Position numbers and translations under genes: made by a program. A stretch of 64,000 nt of DNA, from NCBI RefSeq assembly GCF_001570545.1, contig NZ_BBXD01000011.1:434001-498000 (forward strand), in the 5' to 3' direction. Origin of the DNA: Herbidospora mongoliensis (GTDB lineage Bacteria; Actinomycetota; Actinomycetes; Streptosporangiales; Streptosporangiaceae). Positions 45,665-54,698 of this stretch are shown here, piece after piece. The notes below the pieces were generated by a model. The model saw only the letters and a program-made list of their open reading frames with translations. It had not been told where the DNA came from and did not search any database. Within the stretch, counting starts at the first letter, position 1, and each line of letters starts with the position of its first letter.

Positions 45665-45680
45665 GAGTGACAACCCTCCC

Positions 45681-45694
45681 GGAAAGCGGTTTCC
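45681..45694. promoter_or_regulatory. LacI-type operator at the regulator gene
   Basis: GGAAAGCGGTTTCC differs from the perfect palindrome at 40982-40995 by one base. It lies 17 bp before the LacI-family start, next to its ribosome site, which suits autorepression. Confidence 0.75.
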
Positions 45695-45702
45695 AGTATC
45701 GC

Positions 45703-47511
45703 CTACCCCTGGTCGGAGTTCACCAGACCCCAGGTGGCCGAGGCGAAGACGATCTCATCATCCTGGGAGGAGGCGGCGCGACGCGAGAGCGCCCGCAGCG
45801 CCGCCCGGTAGTGGGCGGCCGCGGCGGGCCCGTCCCCGAGGGCGTCGCAGGCGTCGCCGAGATCGCGGTGGATCTTCGCGACCTTCGGGTCAGGCCCGTC
45901 GGCGCCGAGCGCGTCGCGAACATCGGCGAAGCAGGTCCGGGCCCTCTCCGCGTTGGCGGGCCGGTCGCCTTCCAGCCGGTGCAGGTAGGCGCGGCCGAGA
46001 TCCCACCGGACCGTCATCTCGTCGAAGGCGACCAGCGGCTTGTCGTCCCGGGGCGCGGGCCCGGCGAGCAGCGCCTCCGCCCGCGCGATGAACTGTTCGG
46101 TCTGCTCGCCGGGGTCGCGGGCGCTCTGCTGGGTGTAGAGCAGCACGGTGATCGTCTCCAGGGCCCGCCGCACCCCGCGGTCGTCGCCGAAGGACTCGCG
46201 GACCCGGTCGGCGTGCAAGCCGGAAAGGCGGGTGAAGTCGCGCCGCTCCTGTCTGCTGTCGGTCATGGCGGTCAGTTCGCTGTAGGCGAGGACGAGCATG
46301 ACGCGCGGGTCGGGACTGCGCTCCCCGGTCAGATCGGTGCGGCTGAGGCCGGATTCCAGCAGTTCGACGCCTCGCCTAAGCCCGGCCTCCTCCTGCTCCC
46401 CGTGGGGACGGCCCTGTTCCCGGACGACCAGGGCCATGCCGAGGTTGGTGCAGGCCCGCGCCCAGTGGTCGGCGGCGCCGATCGGGGTGAGCACGGTGAG
46501 GGCCGCCTCCCCCGCCGCGATCGCCCGGGCGACGTCGGCCTCTCCCGGGGAGCGCCGCGCCAGGTGGGCGGCCGCGAGATTGCCCTGGGTGATGGCCGTC
46601 CCGAGCGGATCGGCGGCACGTTCGGGCACCCGCAGAGCCGCTTCGAACGCCGCGACGGCCGCCGGCGCGTCGTCGGGATCCGCCCCGGCCAGGAGAGCGG
46701 TGCCGAGGTTGTGCAGGGCGCCGCCCCGGTATTCGCCGTGGGTGCCCGGAGCCGCGCGGTCGAGCAGTTCCTGGTAGAGCCTGACGGCCTCTCGCAGGCT
46801 CCCCTCTTCGTCGGCTGTCACCAGCTCCGTGGCCCGGTGGTAGAGCGCGGCGATCTCCGGATCGGTCCGGCCCGTCCCTGGCTCGTCGAGCTCGGCCAGC
46901 CGCCGCCGGGCGATCACGAGGCTACCCTCGGTCCGCGCCCGGAGCCCCGCCTCGCTTGCCTGATCCCTGACCTCCAGCGCCGTCAGGTAGGCGGCGACGG
47001 CCGCCCGCAGATTGTCACGCGGAGATCCGCCCCTGAGGCTCTGGCAGGCGTCGCCCATGGTCTGGTGGGTGACGCCCCAGGCGCGCCGGTCGGTCTCGGG
47101 AGACTGCACCTCGGCCGCGGCCTTCGCCGTTTCGAGCGCCTTTTCCGCGTCCTCGGAAAGCAGGTGGATTCCGGCCAGGTTGCCCAATGTGAGCCCGAGC
47201 AGCCGACGATCGCCGACACCCGTCCGGCCGCTCAGGAAACGCGCTCCTTCCTCGTATGCGGCGCGGGCGTTCTGACGATTCTCCAGCGGGTCGCCGTTCA
47301 CGCGTTCCTGGAAACTGATGCCGAGCTCATAGAGGAGCCCGCCGATGAGCTCCGTTTCCGCCGGACCGGAAATCGCCCGCAGTGCCGCCGCGAAACAGGA
47401 GATCGACCGGTCGATGTTCTCCGCCCGATCGCCGTGGGGGAGCTGTGCGAGCTGCAGACCCATGTCGTAGAGCTCGGGCACGGAGTATGCGTCTTCGAGA
47501 TTCATGTCCAT
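45703..47511 (-). CDS. TPR-repeat protein divergent from the CHAT protease gene
   Basis: A 602-residue soluble protein made of helical TPR-like repeats throughout. Clear units lie at about 215-260 (LREAVRLYQELLDRAAPG; GALHNLGTALLAGADPD), 295-345 and 490-595 (KIHRDLGDACDALGDGPAAAAHYRAAL). No enzymatic motif is visible. I chose ATG 47511 (MDMNLEDAYS); ATG 47505 is as likely, with GGACGG nearby. The frame is open to 47688 but runs antisense through the CHAT start. The 54-bp divergent promoter suggests joint control with the CHAT gene, as a possible scaffold, adaptor or substrate. Confidence 0.82.
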   Translation of the reverse strand: MDMNLEDAYSVPELYDMGLQLAQLPHGDRAENIDRSISCFAAALRAISGPAETELIGGLLYELGISFQERVNGDPLENRQNARAAYEEGARFLSGRTGVGDRRLLGLTLGNLAGIHLLSEDAEKALETAKAAAEVQSPETDRRAWGVTHQTMGDACQSLRGGSPRDNLRAAVAAYLTALEVRDQASEAGLRARTEGSLVIARRRLAELDEPGTGRTDPEIAALYHRATELVTADEEGSLREAVRLYQELLDRAAPGTHGEYRGGALHNLGTALLAGADPDDAPAAVAAFEAALRVPERAADPLGTAITQGNLAAAHLARRSPGEADVARAIAAGEAALTVLTPIGAADHWARACTNLGMALVVREQGRPHGEQEEAGLRRGVELLESGLSRTDLTGERSPDPRVMLVLAYSELTAMTDSRQERRDFTRLSGLHADRVRESFGDDRGVRRALETITVLLYTQQSARDPGEQTEQFIARAEALLAGPAPRDDKPLVAFDEMTVRWDLGRAYLHRLEGDRPANAERARTCFADVRDALGADGPDPKVAKIHRDLGDACDALGDGPAAAAHYRAALRALSRRAASSQDDEIVFASATWGLVNSDQG

Positions 47512-47565
47512 CCGTCCGGCGAAGATGTCAGGATTTTTACGATAGCCGGAGAAAGGGAAGCATCT

Positions 47566-50500
47566 GTGGGAACCGTGCTGACGATGAGCGTGAGCGAGGC
47601 TCTGATTCTGGAGCTGCGAGAACCGGACCATCCCGTTTTCCGGGTGGAGGTTCCGTTTCCGAATGTGCCGATCGGCCCATCGGACCACAGCGAAATACGC
47701 TGGTATTTAGAAGATTTCCGGATATATCCGGATAATCCCGCTCCCATCATCGCCGCCCGGACTTCGGCCCGCCTCGTCGAACTCGGCGAGGAGCTCTTCA
47801 CCTCGATCTTCCACGCGTCCGGCGAGGCCCGCGCGCTGTGGGCCGCGGCCCGACGTTCACTGAGCGAGCTGCGGGTGGAGATCGGCACGCAGGTGAACGA
47901 CCGGATCCCCCTTCCGCTGGAACTGCTCAGGGACCCCGCCGACGGCACCCGCCTCGCGCTGGCGGCGGAGTCGTTCGCCCACGTGGCCGACGGTCGCGCC
48001 GGAGCCGAACCGGTCGACGGGGTCCTGCGGGTGCTGCTCGTGGTGTCCCGTCCCCGACTCGGGCGGGACGTCTCCTACCGGTCCATCGGCGCCCACCTGG
48101 TGCGCCTGGGCGAACGCCATCCCGGCCTCACGGTGCAGGTGCTGCGTCCGCCGACCTTCGAGGCGCTGCGCGAGCGGCTGGAGGCCGCGCGGTCCCGGGG
48201 AGAGCCCTTCCACCTCGTGCACTTCGACGGGCACGGCGTCTTCGGCAAGCCCGGGGAGACCTTCCCCCAGGGGCGCATCGTGTTCGAGAAGCCCGGTTCC
48301 CCCGGCAACAGCGAGCTGGTGGACGGCACCGAACTCGGGCGACGGCTCGCCGCGTACGGCGTCTCCGTCCTGGTACTCAACGCCTGCGGTTCGGCCAAGA
48401 CCGCCCACGCCTGGGAGATCGGCCGCGACGATTCCGGCGACCCCGCGCGGACGTTCGGCTCGCTGGCCCGCAACGCCCTGCTCGGTGGCCTGACCTCGGT
48501 CGTCGCCATGCGTTACGACGTCTACGTCGACGCCGCCGTCACCTTCACCTCGGCGTTCTACGAGGCCCTGCTGGCCGGCGGAGACCCCGGCGCGGCCACG
48601 ACGGCCGGGCGGACGGCCCTCGCCCCGGCGCGCGGGCCCGGCCTCCCCCAGGACGACTGGCTGGTGCCCGCTCTCTACCAGCGAGGGCCGGGCGCCCGCC
48701 TGCCGCGCGCCGCCAGGGACTCCGCGCCGGCCGAGACCGGAGCCGAGGTCCTCGGGCGCGACGGGACCACGATCGCCTTGGACCGCGCCTTCGACCGTGC
48801 TCCCGTGGTCGTCCTGCACGGGCCGATCGGCGCCGGGAAGACCACGGCGGCCCTGGACTTCGCCCGCTGGTACACCCGGACCGAGGGCGTGCCCGGCCCG
48901 GCCGTGCGAACGGTCCTCGGCGCCGCTCTCCCGGCCTCCGCCGGCCATGTGGGCCTGTGGATCTGGGACGACGCCGAGAAGGCCGCCGAGCCGGCCCGCC
49001 TGAAAGCGCTTCTGGACGCCGGCACCGCCACGAAGATCCTGATCGTCGGCCGGGATCCCGCGCGCTGGGCCGGAACCGGGGTGGAGCGCGTGCCGCTGCC
49101 TCCGCTGGACCGGCCCTCCTGTCTCGCGCTGGCCCGTTCCCTCGCTCCGGACGCCGAGGCGGCGACCGTGGAAGCCGCCGCCGCGGCGTGCGAGGGTAAC
49201 CCCCTGGCGCTCCGGCTCGCCCTCGACCCGGCGGCCGACCCGCCGCAGGCCCCGCCGATCGATCAGCGGTTCACCCCGGACGAGCGGGAGATCCTGGCGA
49301 TCCTCACCCGGATGCGCGGCCACGTCCCGGTGGCTCACCTGACCCGGATCGCCGCCCGGCTGAGCCCGCCCGGACCCGGCTACGACGACGTGGCCGCCCT
49401 CCTCGACCGGGCCGCCGACATGGGCCTGCTCGCCCGCCACCCCGGCGATCTGTTCACCCTCCACCCGCTGCTGCCCCGCTGGATCGCCGTCGAAGACGCC
49501 GCGCGGGCCAGGATCGACGCGGCCGTGGTCGCCGAGTACGACGGCTACGGCCACGCGCTGTTCGCGAACGTCGTCATGGGCTCACCGGAGCTCAAGTCGC
49601 TGATCGCGATCGAAGAACCGCAGTTGCTGTCCGCCCGGACGCTCGCGCTGGCCGGACCGGCCCCGGAAGCGGCCATCGGGCCGATGCAGGCGTTACGCCT
49701 GCTCTACGAGCACCAGGGCCGTACCGGCAGCTGGGCCGGGCTTCTCGCGGACCTCGTGCCGGGCCTGCTGTCTCCCGACACCTTCCTTCCGCACGACCAC
49801 CTCGCCTTCACCGACGACGCGAACCTGGTGATCCTGGCCGGCTACGGAGCCGCCCTCGCCTCGATCAGGCACGGCGGCGAACGGGCGGCTCAGGTCCGCG
49901 AGGCGTTCCGGCGGGGCAGGTCGGGTGAGGGTCAGCCGAGGAACACCGCAGTCGGGCTGCTCGACTCCACGGACCTGGCCGACCTGGTGCGGGTGGCCGA
50001 CATCGCCCACTCGATCGGCGACGTCGTCCTGGAGGCGCGCGGCCTCGTCTCCATCGGCCACTGGCACCTGAACCAGCAGGACGCGGGAGCGCGGGAGGAG
50101 TTCCACGCCTTCGGCCACTTCCAGGAGGCCCTCGGACTGGCGGGCGACCGCGATTCCGACCTGGCCGCCCTGGCGCTCCAGGGACTCGCCTCCACCCGGA
50201 TGCAGACGATGGAACGGCTGATGGCGGAGCATGTCCGGCGGTTGGTCGACGAGGGCGTCCTCAAACCCGGACGCATCACGGTGGACCTCACGAAGGAGGC
50301 CGCGGCGGCCGTCACCGACGCCGGACGGTACTACGAGCTCGCCCTGGGGCAGCTCGGGGACCGGGCCGACCGGGGGGCGATCCTCCACCAGATCGGCACC
50401 ATCCATGAGATGAGGGGCGACTTCGACCGGGCCTTGGCCCGCTTCCAGGAGGCGATCGCCCTGCATGTCGCTGCCAGTGACCGGTTCAAGGCGGCGGTGA

Positions 50501-50673
50501 GCCGGGCCGCCGTGGCCTACCTGCTGGCGCGCGCCGGGCGCGACGCCGACGCCCGGACCTACGGCGGGGCCGCTCTGGAGCAGCTGTCGGCGCTGCCGGG
50601 CGGGGAGGAGGAGGTCACCCGGTTGCGGTCCCTGCTGGCGAGTCTGGAATCAGGTGCCGCCGCGTCGCCATAG
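47566..50673 (+). CDS. CHAT protease-STAND-like NTPase-TPR protein
   Basis: A 1035-residue multidomain protein. Residues about 45-385 form a CHAT caspase-like protease: catalytic His223 (HFDGHG) and Cys274 (LNACGS), with the helical N-terminal part ending in PLELLRDP. Residues about 395-590 form a P-loop NTPase: Walker A GPIGAGKTT with Lys425, Walker B-like LWIWDD with Asp468/469. A winged-helix-like segment (about 565-650: FTPDEREILAIL ... LFTLHPLLPRWI) follows. TPR-like helices run to the end (RGAILHQIGTIHEMRGDFDRALARFQEAI). This order recalls STAND/NLR-type sensors with a protease effector. GTG 47566 is the start (AGGGAAG 6 nt upstream). The trigger and cleavage target are unknown. Confidence 0.88.
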   Translation: MGTVLTMSVSEALILELREPDHPVFRVEVPFPNVPIGPSDHSEIRWYLEDFRIYPDNPAPIIAARTSARLVELGEELFTSIFHASGEARALWAAARRSLSELRVEIGTQVNDRIPLPLELLRDPADGTRLALAAESFAHVADGRAGAEPVDGVLRVLLVVSRPRLGRDVSYRSIGAHLVRLGERHPGLTVQVLRPPTFEALRERLEAARSRGEPFHLVHFDGHGVFGKPGETFPQGRIVFEKPGSPGNSELVDGTELGRRLAAYGVSVLVLNACGSAKTAHAWEIGRDDSGDPARTFGSLARNALLGGLTSVVAMRYDVYVDAAVTFTSAFYEALLAGGDPGAATTAGRTALAPARGPGLPQDDWLVPALYQRGPGARLPRAARDSAPAETGAEVLGRDGTTIALDRAFDRAPVVVLHGPIGAGKTTAALDFARWYTRTEGVPGPAVRTVLGAALPASAGHVGLWIWDDAEKAAEPARLKALLDAGTATKILIVGRDPARWAGTGVERVPLPPLDRPSCLALARSLAPDAEAATVEAAAAACEGNPLALRLALDPAADPPQAPPIDQRFTPDEREILAILTRMRGHVPVAHLTRIAARLSPPGPGYDDVAALLDRAADMGLLARHPGDLFTLHPLLPRWIAVEDAARARIDAAVVAEYDGYGHALFANVVMGSPELKSLIAIEEPQLLSARTLALAGPAPEAAIGPMQALRLLYEHQGRTGSWAGLLADLVPGLLSPDTFLPHDHLAFTDDANLVILAGYGAALASIRHGGERAAQVREAFRRGRSGEGQPRNTAVGLLDSTDLADLVRVADIAHSIGDVVLEARGLVSIGHWHLNQQDAGAREEFHAFGHFQEALGLAGDRDSDLAALALQGLASTRMQTMERLMAEHVRRLVDEGVLKPGRITVDLTKEAAAAVTDAGRYYELALGQLGDRADRGAILHQIGTIHEMRGDFDRALARFQEAIALHVAASDRFKAAVSRAAVAYLLARAGRDADARTYGGAALEQLSALPGGEEEVTRLRSLLASLESGAAASP

Positions 50674-50841
50674 GATGCGCCGTTTCCCGGGCAGGATCTC
50701 CTGCTCGGCCGGGGGTTCGTCGTCGTCCTCCTCCGCTTCCGCGAGGGAGGGGGACCGCCTGCTGATGTCTCTCAGCTCACGACGGTTGCGGTCGAGGTCC
50801 TCTTCGGCCCACGAGCCCTGGTATCTGCCGTTCTCTCCCAT
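50650..50841 (-). CDS. Small highly charged protein
   Basis: A 63-residue protein: a basic/acidic N-terminal half (EEDLDRNRRELRDISRR), a strongly acidic middle (AEAEEDDDEPPAEQE) and a basic end (GKRRILWRRGGT). No family is recognised. GAGGTGA lies just before ATG 50841. It starts 2 nt after the stop of the membrane protein gene upstream and overlaps the CHAT gene 3' end by 24 bp on the opposite strand. Confidence 0.65.
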   Translation of the reverse strand: MGENGRYQGSWAEEDLDRNRRELRDISRRSPSLAEAEEDDDEPPAEQEILPGKRRILWRRGGT

Positions 50842-50843
50842 GT

Positions 50844-51377
50844 TCACCTCTTCTGCTGTGTCTCGACGGCGGGTTGCCACCCCGGTCCGGGGACGACCAC
50901 GGAGGCGGCCCACCGCACCCCTCGCCGCCGCCACCGCCTGCGGCTCGCGAAGACCTCCGCGTCCACTCGCAGGGAGACCCAGTCGCCGGCGGGCACGAAG
51001 AACGTGATCTCCTCCGCCATGGTCTCCTGGCCCTCGACCCAGGAGTGCCGGTCGAAGAGGCGCGCGATGCCCAGGTACCGCTCGGCGGGCGGCGAGACGG
51101 CGGTCCGGTCGGTGATGGTCCCGGCGTGGACCCTGACCACCTTGCCGTCGGGTTCCAGGCGGACGCGGGTGATGCCGCGGTTGGTCAGGGTCACGGTGCC
51201 GACGACCAGAGTGCCCTCAGGGCCGGTGAACAGGCTCGCCCGTGCCGTCAGTTCGGCGCGGGGCGCGAAGACCCGGCCCCTGACGAACTTGAAGTAGGCC
51301 CAGCCGCCCCCGATGAGGACGGCCACCGTCGTCGTCACCGTCTGCGCCGTCTCGACGACCGTCGGGGCGTCGTTCAT
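50844..51377 (-). CDS. Membrane-anchored beta-domain protein of unknown function
   Basis: A 177-residue protein with an N-terminal membrane helix (about 12-30, QTVTTTVAVLIGGGWAYFKFV). A single domain follows that is likely beta-sandwich (ASLFTGPEGTLVVGTVTLTNRG ... TRVRLEPDGKVVRV), with an Arg-rich stretch near 145. I do not recognise it. It forms a two-gene operon with the small charged protein, convergent to the CHAT gene, and may be part of the same module. Confidence 0.7.
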   Translation of the reverse strand: MNDAPTVVETAQTVTTTVAVLIGGGWAYFKFVRGRVFAPRAELTARASLFTGPEGTLVVGTVTLTNRGITRVRLEPDGKVVRVHAGTITDRTAVSPPAERYLGIARLFDRHSWVEGQETMAEEITFFVPAGDWVSLRVDAEVFASRRRWRRRGVRWAASVVVPGPGWQPAVETQQKR

Positions 51378-51514
51378 CCGCGCTCCTCAGGGGGCATGTA
51401 CGTATCGTGACATCTCTCAGCTTTCCGTGACACAGATATCGCGGACCCCGTGAGCCGTTATGGTTACTGGTGAGTAGCATTACAGGTGTCAGCCCACGCA
51501 AATAGGGAGATACC

Positions 51515-52699
51515 GTGCCCGCGTCACGTGAAGTCGTCTTCGTCGACGGCGTTCGCACGCCGTTCGGCAAGTCGGGGCCCAAGGGCCTCTACGCCGAGAC
51601 CAGGGCGGACGATCTGGTCGTCCGTGTCATTCGCGAACTGCTGCGCCGCAACCCGTCCCTGCCGCCCGAGCGGGTCGACGAGGTCGCCATCGCGGCCACC
51701 ACCCAGATCGGCGACCAGGGGCTCACCCTCGGGCGGTCGGCCTCGATCCTGGCGGGGCTCCCCAAGACCGTCCCCGGCTACTCCATCGACCGCATGTGCG
51801 CGGGCGCGATGACGGCCGTGACGACCGTGGCGGGCGGGATCTCCTTCGGCGCCTACGACGTCGCCATCGCCGGGGGCGTCGAGCACATGGGCCGCCACCC
51901 GATGGGTGAGGGCGTCGACCCCAACCCCCGGTTCCTGTCCGAGGGCCTGGTCGACGGGTCCGCCCTGATCATGGGCATGACGGCGGAGAACCTCCACGAC
52001 CGCTACCCCGCGATCACCAAGCAGCGGGCCGACGCCTACGCCGTGCTCTCCCAGGAGCGCGCCGCCAAGGCCTACGCCGACGGGGTGATCCAGCCCGACC
52101 TGGTGCCGACGGCCACCCGCAAGGCGGCCGAGGGCTGGGGGCTGGCCACCACCGACGAGGCGATGCGGCCGGGCACCTCCATGGACGGTCTCGCGAAGCT
52201 CAAGACCCCCTTCCGGCCCCACGGCAACGTGACGGCGGGCAACGCCTCCGGCATCAACGACGGCGCCACCGGGTGCATCGTGGCCGCCGAGGACGTCGCG
52301 GCCGAGCTCGGGCTGACCGCCAGGATGCGGCTGGTCTCCTACTCCTTCGCCGGGGTCGACCCCGAGCTCATGGGTGTCGGGCCGATCCCCTCGACCGAGC
52401 GGGCGCTGCGGCTGGCCGGGCTGAGCATCGACGACATCGGCCTGTTCGAGATCAACGAGGCCTTCGCCGTGCAGGTGCTGGCCTTCCTCGACCACTTCGG
52501 CATCGCCGACGACGACGCCCGGGTGAACCCCTACGGCGGCGCCATCGCCTACGGCCACCCCCTCGCGTCCAGCGGCGTGCGGCTGATGACCCAGCTCTCG
52601 CGCAGCATGGCCGAGCGCCCCGACGTCCGGTACGGCATCACCACCATGTGCGTCGGCCTCGGCATGGGCGGCACCGTGATCTGGGAGAACCTGGCATGA
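51515..52699 (+). CDS. fadA: Acetyl-CoA C-acyltransferase (thiolase)
   Basis: A 394-residue thiolase that performs the last step of fatty-acid beta-oxidation. The acyl-accepting Cys95 lies in DRMCAGAMT. The C-terminal catalytic His and Cys lie in GGAIAYGHPLASSG and TTMCVGLGMGG. NEAFAVQ is intact. The start is GTG 51515 with GGGAGA upstream. fadB follows with an ATGA overlap, giving the trifunctional beta-oxidation pair. Confidence 0.95.
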   Translation: MPASREVVFVDGVRTPFGKSGPKGLYAETRADDLVVRVIRELLRRNPSLPPERVDEVAIAATTQIGDQGLTLGRSASILAGLPKTVPGYSIDRMCAGAMTAVTTVAGGISFGAYDVAIAGGVEHMGRHPMGEGVDPNPRFLSEGLVDGSALIMGMTAENLHDRYPAITKQRADAYAVLSQERAAKAYADGVIQPDLVPTATRKAAEGWGLATTDEAMRPGTSMDGLAKLKTPFRPHGNVTAGNASGINDGATGCIVAAEDVAAELGLTARMRLVSYSFAGVDPELMGVGPIPSTERALRLAGLSIDDIGLFEINEAFAVQVLAFLDHFGIADDDARVNPYGGAIAYGHPLASSGVRLMTQLSRSMAERPDVRYGITTMCVGLGMGGTVIWENLA

Positions 52700-54687
52700 G
52701 CGAGCTCGTCACGCACGCCCTCGTCCGCGACGTCGAACTCCCCTACGGCGCGGGCACGATGGCGCTGATCACCCTCGACAACGGCGAAGACCACACCAAG
52801 CCGAACACCTTCGGCGAGGGCGGTCTCAACGAGCTGAAGAACGCGCTCGACTCGATCGCGAAGCGCACGGACCTCGCCGCCGTCGGGGTCACCGGCAAGC
52901 CGTTCATCTTCGCGGTGGGGGCCGACCTCAAGGAGGCGGGCTCCATCTCGTCCCGGGAGCAGGCCCACGTGGTGGGTCAGCTCGGCCACTCCGTGTTCCG
53001 GCGGCTCGGCGAGCTGGGCATCCCGTCGTTCGCCTTCGTGAACGGCGCCGCGATGGGCGGCGGGCTGGAACTGGCGCTGCACGCCACGTACCGGACGATC
53101 TCCTCCGGTGCCCCGGCGGTCGCCTTCCCCGAGTGCTTCCTCGGGCTGGTGCCGGGGTGGGGCGGGACCTACCTCACGCCCCGGCTGATCGGGCCGGAGA
53201 AGGCGATCAAGCTGATCGTCGAGAACCCGCTGTCGCAGAACCGGATGATCAAGGGTCCCGAGGCCTACGGGCTGGGGCTCGCCGACGCGCTGTTCGAGCC
53301 GGCCGACTTCCTGGAGGAGTCGCTGCGCTGGGCCGCCAAGGTCGTCAACGGCGACGTCGTGGTCGACCGGCCGGGGCACGAGGCCGCCGACTGGGCGCCC
53401 GTCGTCGAGCAGGCCCGTCAGCTGGTGGACCTGAAGCTCCGGGGGGCGGCGCCGGCGGCGTACCGGGCACTGGAGCTCATCGAGAAGGCGCGCACCAGCG
53501 ACCGCGACACCGGTTTCGCGGCCGAGGACGACGTGCTCGCCGACCTCATCATGAGCGACGAGCTGCGCGCCGGGCTCTACGCCTTCGACCTGACCCAGCG
53601 CCGCGCCAAGAAGCCGGCCGGGGTGCCCGCGGTGCCGCCGCGCGCGATCACCAAGATCGGCGTGGTCGGCGCGGGGCTGATGGCCTCGCAGTTCGCGCTG
53701 CTGTTCGCGCGGCGGCTGCAGGTTCCCGTCGTGCTGACCGACCTCGACCAGGAACGCGTCGACAAGGGCGTCGGCTACGTGCATGCTGAGGCCGACAAGC
53801 TCCAGGCCAAGGGGCGGATCACCGCCGACCAGGCCACCCGGCTGAAGAAGCTGGTCACCGGGTCGCTGACCAAGGAGGCGTTCGCCGACGCCGACTTCGT
53901 CATCGAGGCCGTGTTCGAAGACCTGAAGGTCAAGCAGACGGTGTTCGCCGAGGTCGAGGAGGTCGTCTCCGACACCTGCGTGCTGGCGACCAACACCTCT
54001 TCGCTGTCGGTCAGCGAGATGGCCTCCCTGCTGCGGCACCCCGAACGGCTCGTCGGGTTCCACTTCTTCAACCCGGTCGCGGTCATGCCGCTGCTGGAGA
54101 TCGTGCGCGGCGAGCAGACCGACGACGCCACCGTCGCGACCGCGTTCACCGTGGCCAAGACGCTGCGCAAGTCGGCCGTGCTGGTCAAGGACGCGCCCGC
54201 GTTCGTGGTCAACCGGCTGCTCACCCGGTTCATGGGCGAGGTGCTGGCCTCGGTCGACACGGGCACCTCGGCCGACGTCGCCGACCACGCGCTCGACGGG
54301 CTCGGCCTGCCGATGACGCCGTTCACGCTGCTCAAACTGGTCGGCCCGGCGGTCGCGCTGCACGTCGCCGAGACGATGAACACCGCCTATCCCGACCGGT
54401 TCGCGGTCTCGGCCGCGCTGGCGACGATGGTCTCCACCGGCGGCGACACGCTGTACCCGGGGCCGGGCGAGGTGTCGAACGCCGGGCAGGTGCGCGACCG
54501 GGCGCTGCGCGGGCTGGCGGAGGAGATCCGGATCATGCTCGACGAAGGGGTCGTGGCGGCGGCGCAGGACATCGACCTGTGCCTGATCCTCGGCGCGGGC
54601 TGGCCGTTCCACCTGGGCGGCATCACGCCCTACCTCGACCGGACCGGTGTCTCCGAGGCGGTCAACGGAGCCCGTTTCCTCCCTTAA
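52696..54687 (+). CDS. fadB: Fatty-acid oxidation multifunctional protein (enoyl-CoA hydratase/3-hydroxyacyl-CoA dehydrogenase)
   Basis: A 663-residue bifunctional protein. The N-terminal hydratase domain (about 10-270) has GADLKE, GAAMGGGLELAL and FPECFLGLVPGWGGT with both catalytic Glu. The dehydrogenase part (about 315-660) has the Rossmann GVVGAGLMASQFA, TNTSSLSVSEMA and GFHFFNPVAVMPLLEIVRG with the catalytic His. It partners FadA in beta-oxidation. The ATG overlaps the fadA stop. Confidence 0.94.
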   Translation: MSELVTHALVRDVELPYGAGTMALITLDNGEDHTKPNTFGEGGLNELKNALDSIAKRTDLAAVGVTGKPFIFAVGADLKEAGSISSREQAHVVGQLGHSVFRRLGELGIPSFAFVNGAAMGGGLELALHATYRTISSGAPAVAFPECFLGLVPGWGGTYLTPRLIGPEKAIKLIVENPLSQNRMIKGPEAYGLGLADALFEPADFLEESLRWAAKVVNGDVVVDRPGHEAADWAPVVEQARQLVDLKLRGAAPAAYRALELIEKARTSDRDTGFAAEDDVLADLIMSDELRAGLYAFDLTQRRAKKPAGVPAVPPRAITKIGVVGAGLMASQFALLFARRLQVPVVLTDLDQERVDKGVGYVHAEADKLQAKGRITADQATRLKKLVTGSLTKEAFADADFVIEAVFEDLKVKQTVFAEVEEVVSDTCVLATNTSSLSVSEMASLLRHPERLVGFHFFNPVAVMPLLEIVRGEQTDDATVATAFTVAKTLRKSAVLVKDAPAFVVNRLLTRFMGEVLASVDTGTSADVADHALDGLGLPMTPFTLLKLVGPAVALHVAETMNTAYPDRFAVSAALATMVSTGGDTLYPGPGEVSNAGQVRDRALRGLAEEIRIMLDEGVVAAAQDIDLCLILGAGWPFHLGGITPYLDRTGVSEAVNGARFLP

Positions 54688-54698
54688 GCTCCCGTGCT

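Noticed and set aside
45667-47565. A continuous open frame that would make the CHAT protein 1668 residues long
   Set aside because: The first 633 codons run antisense through the well-supported TPR gene and carry low-complexity Arg/Gly-rich sequence; the CHAT homology begins after GTG 47566.
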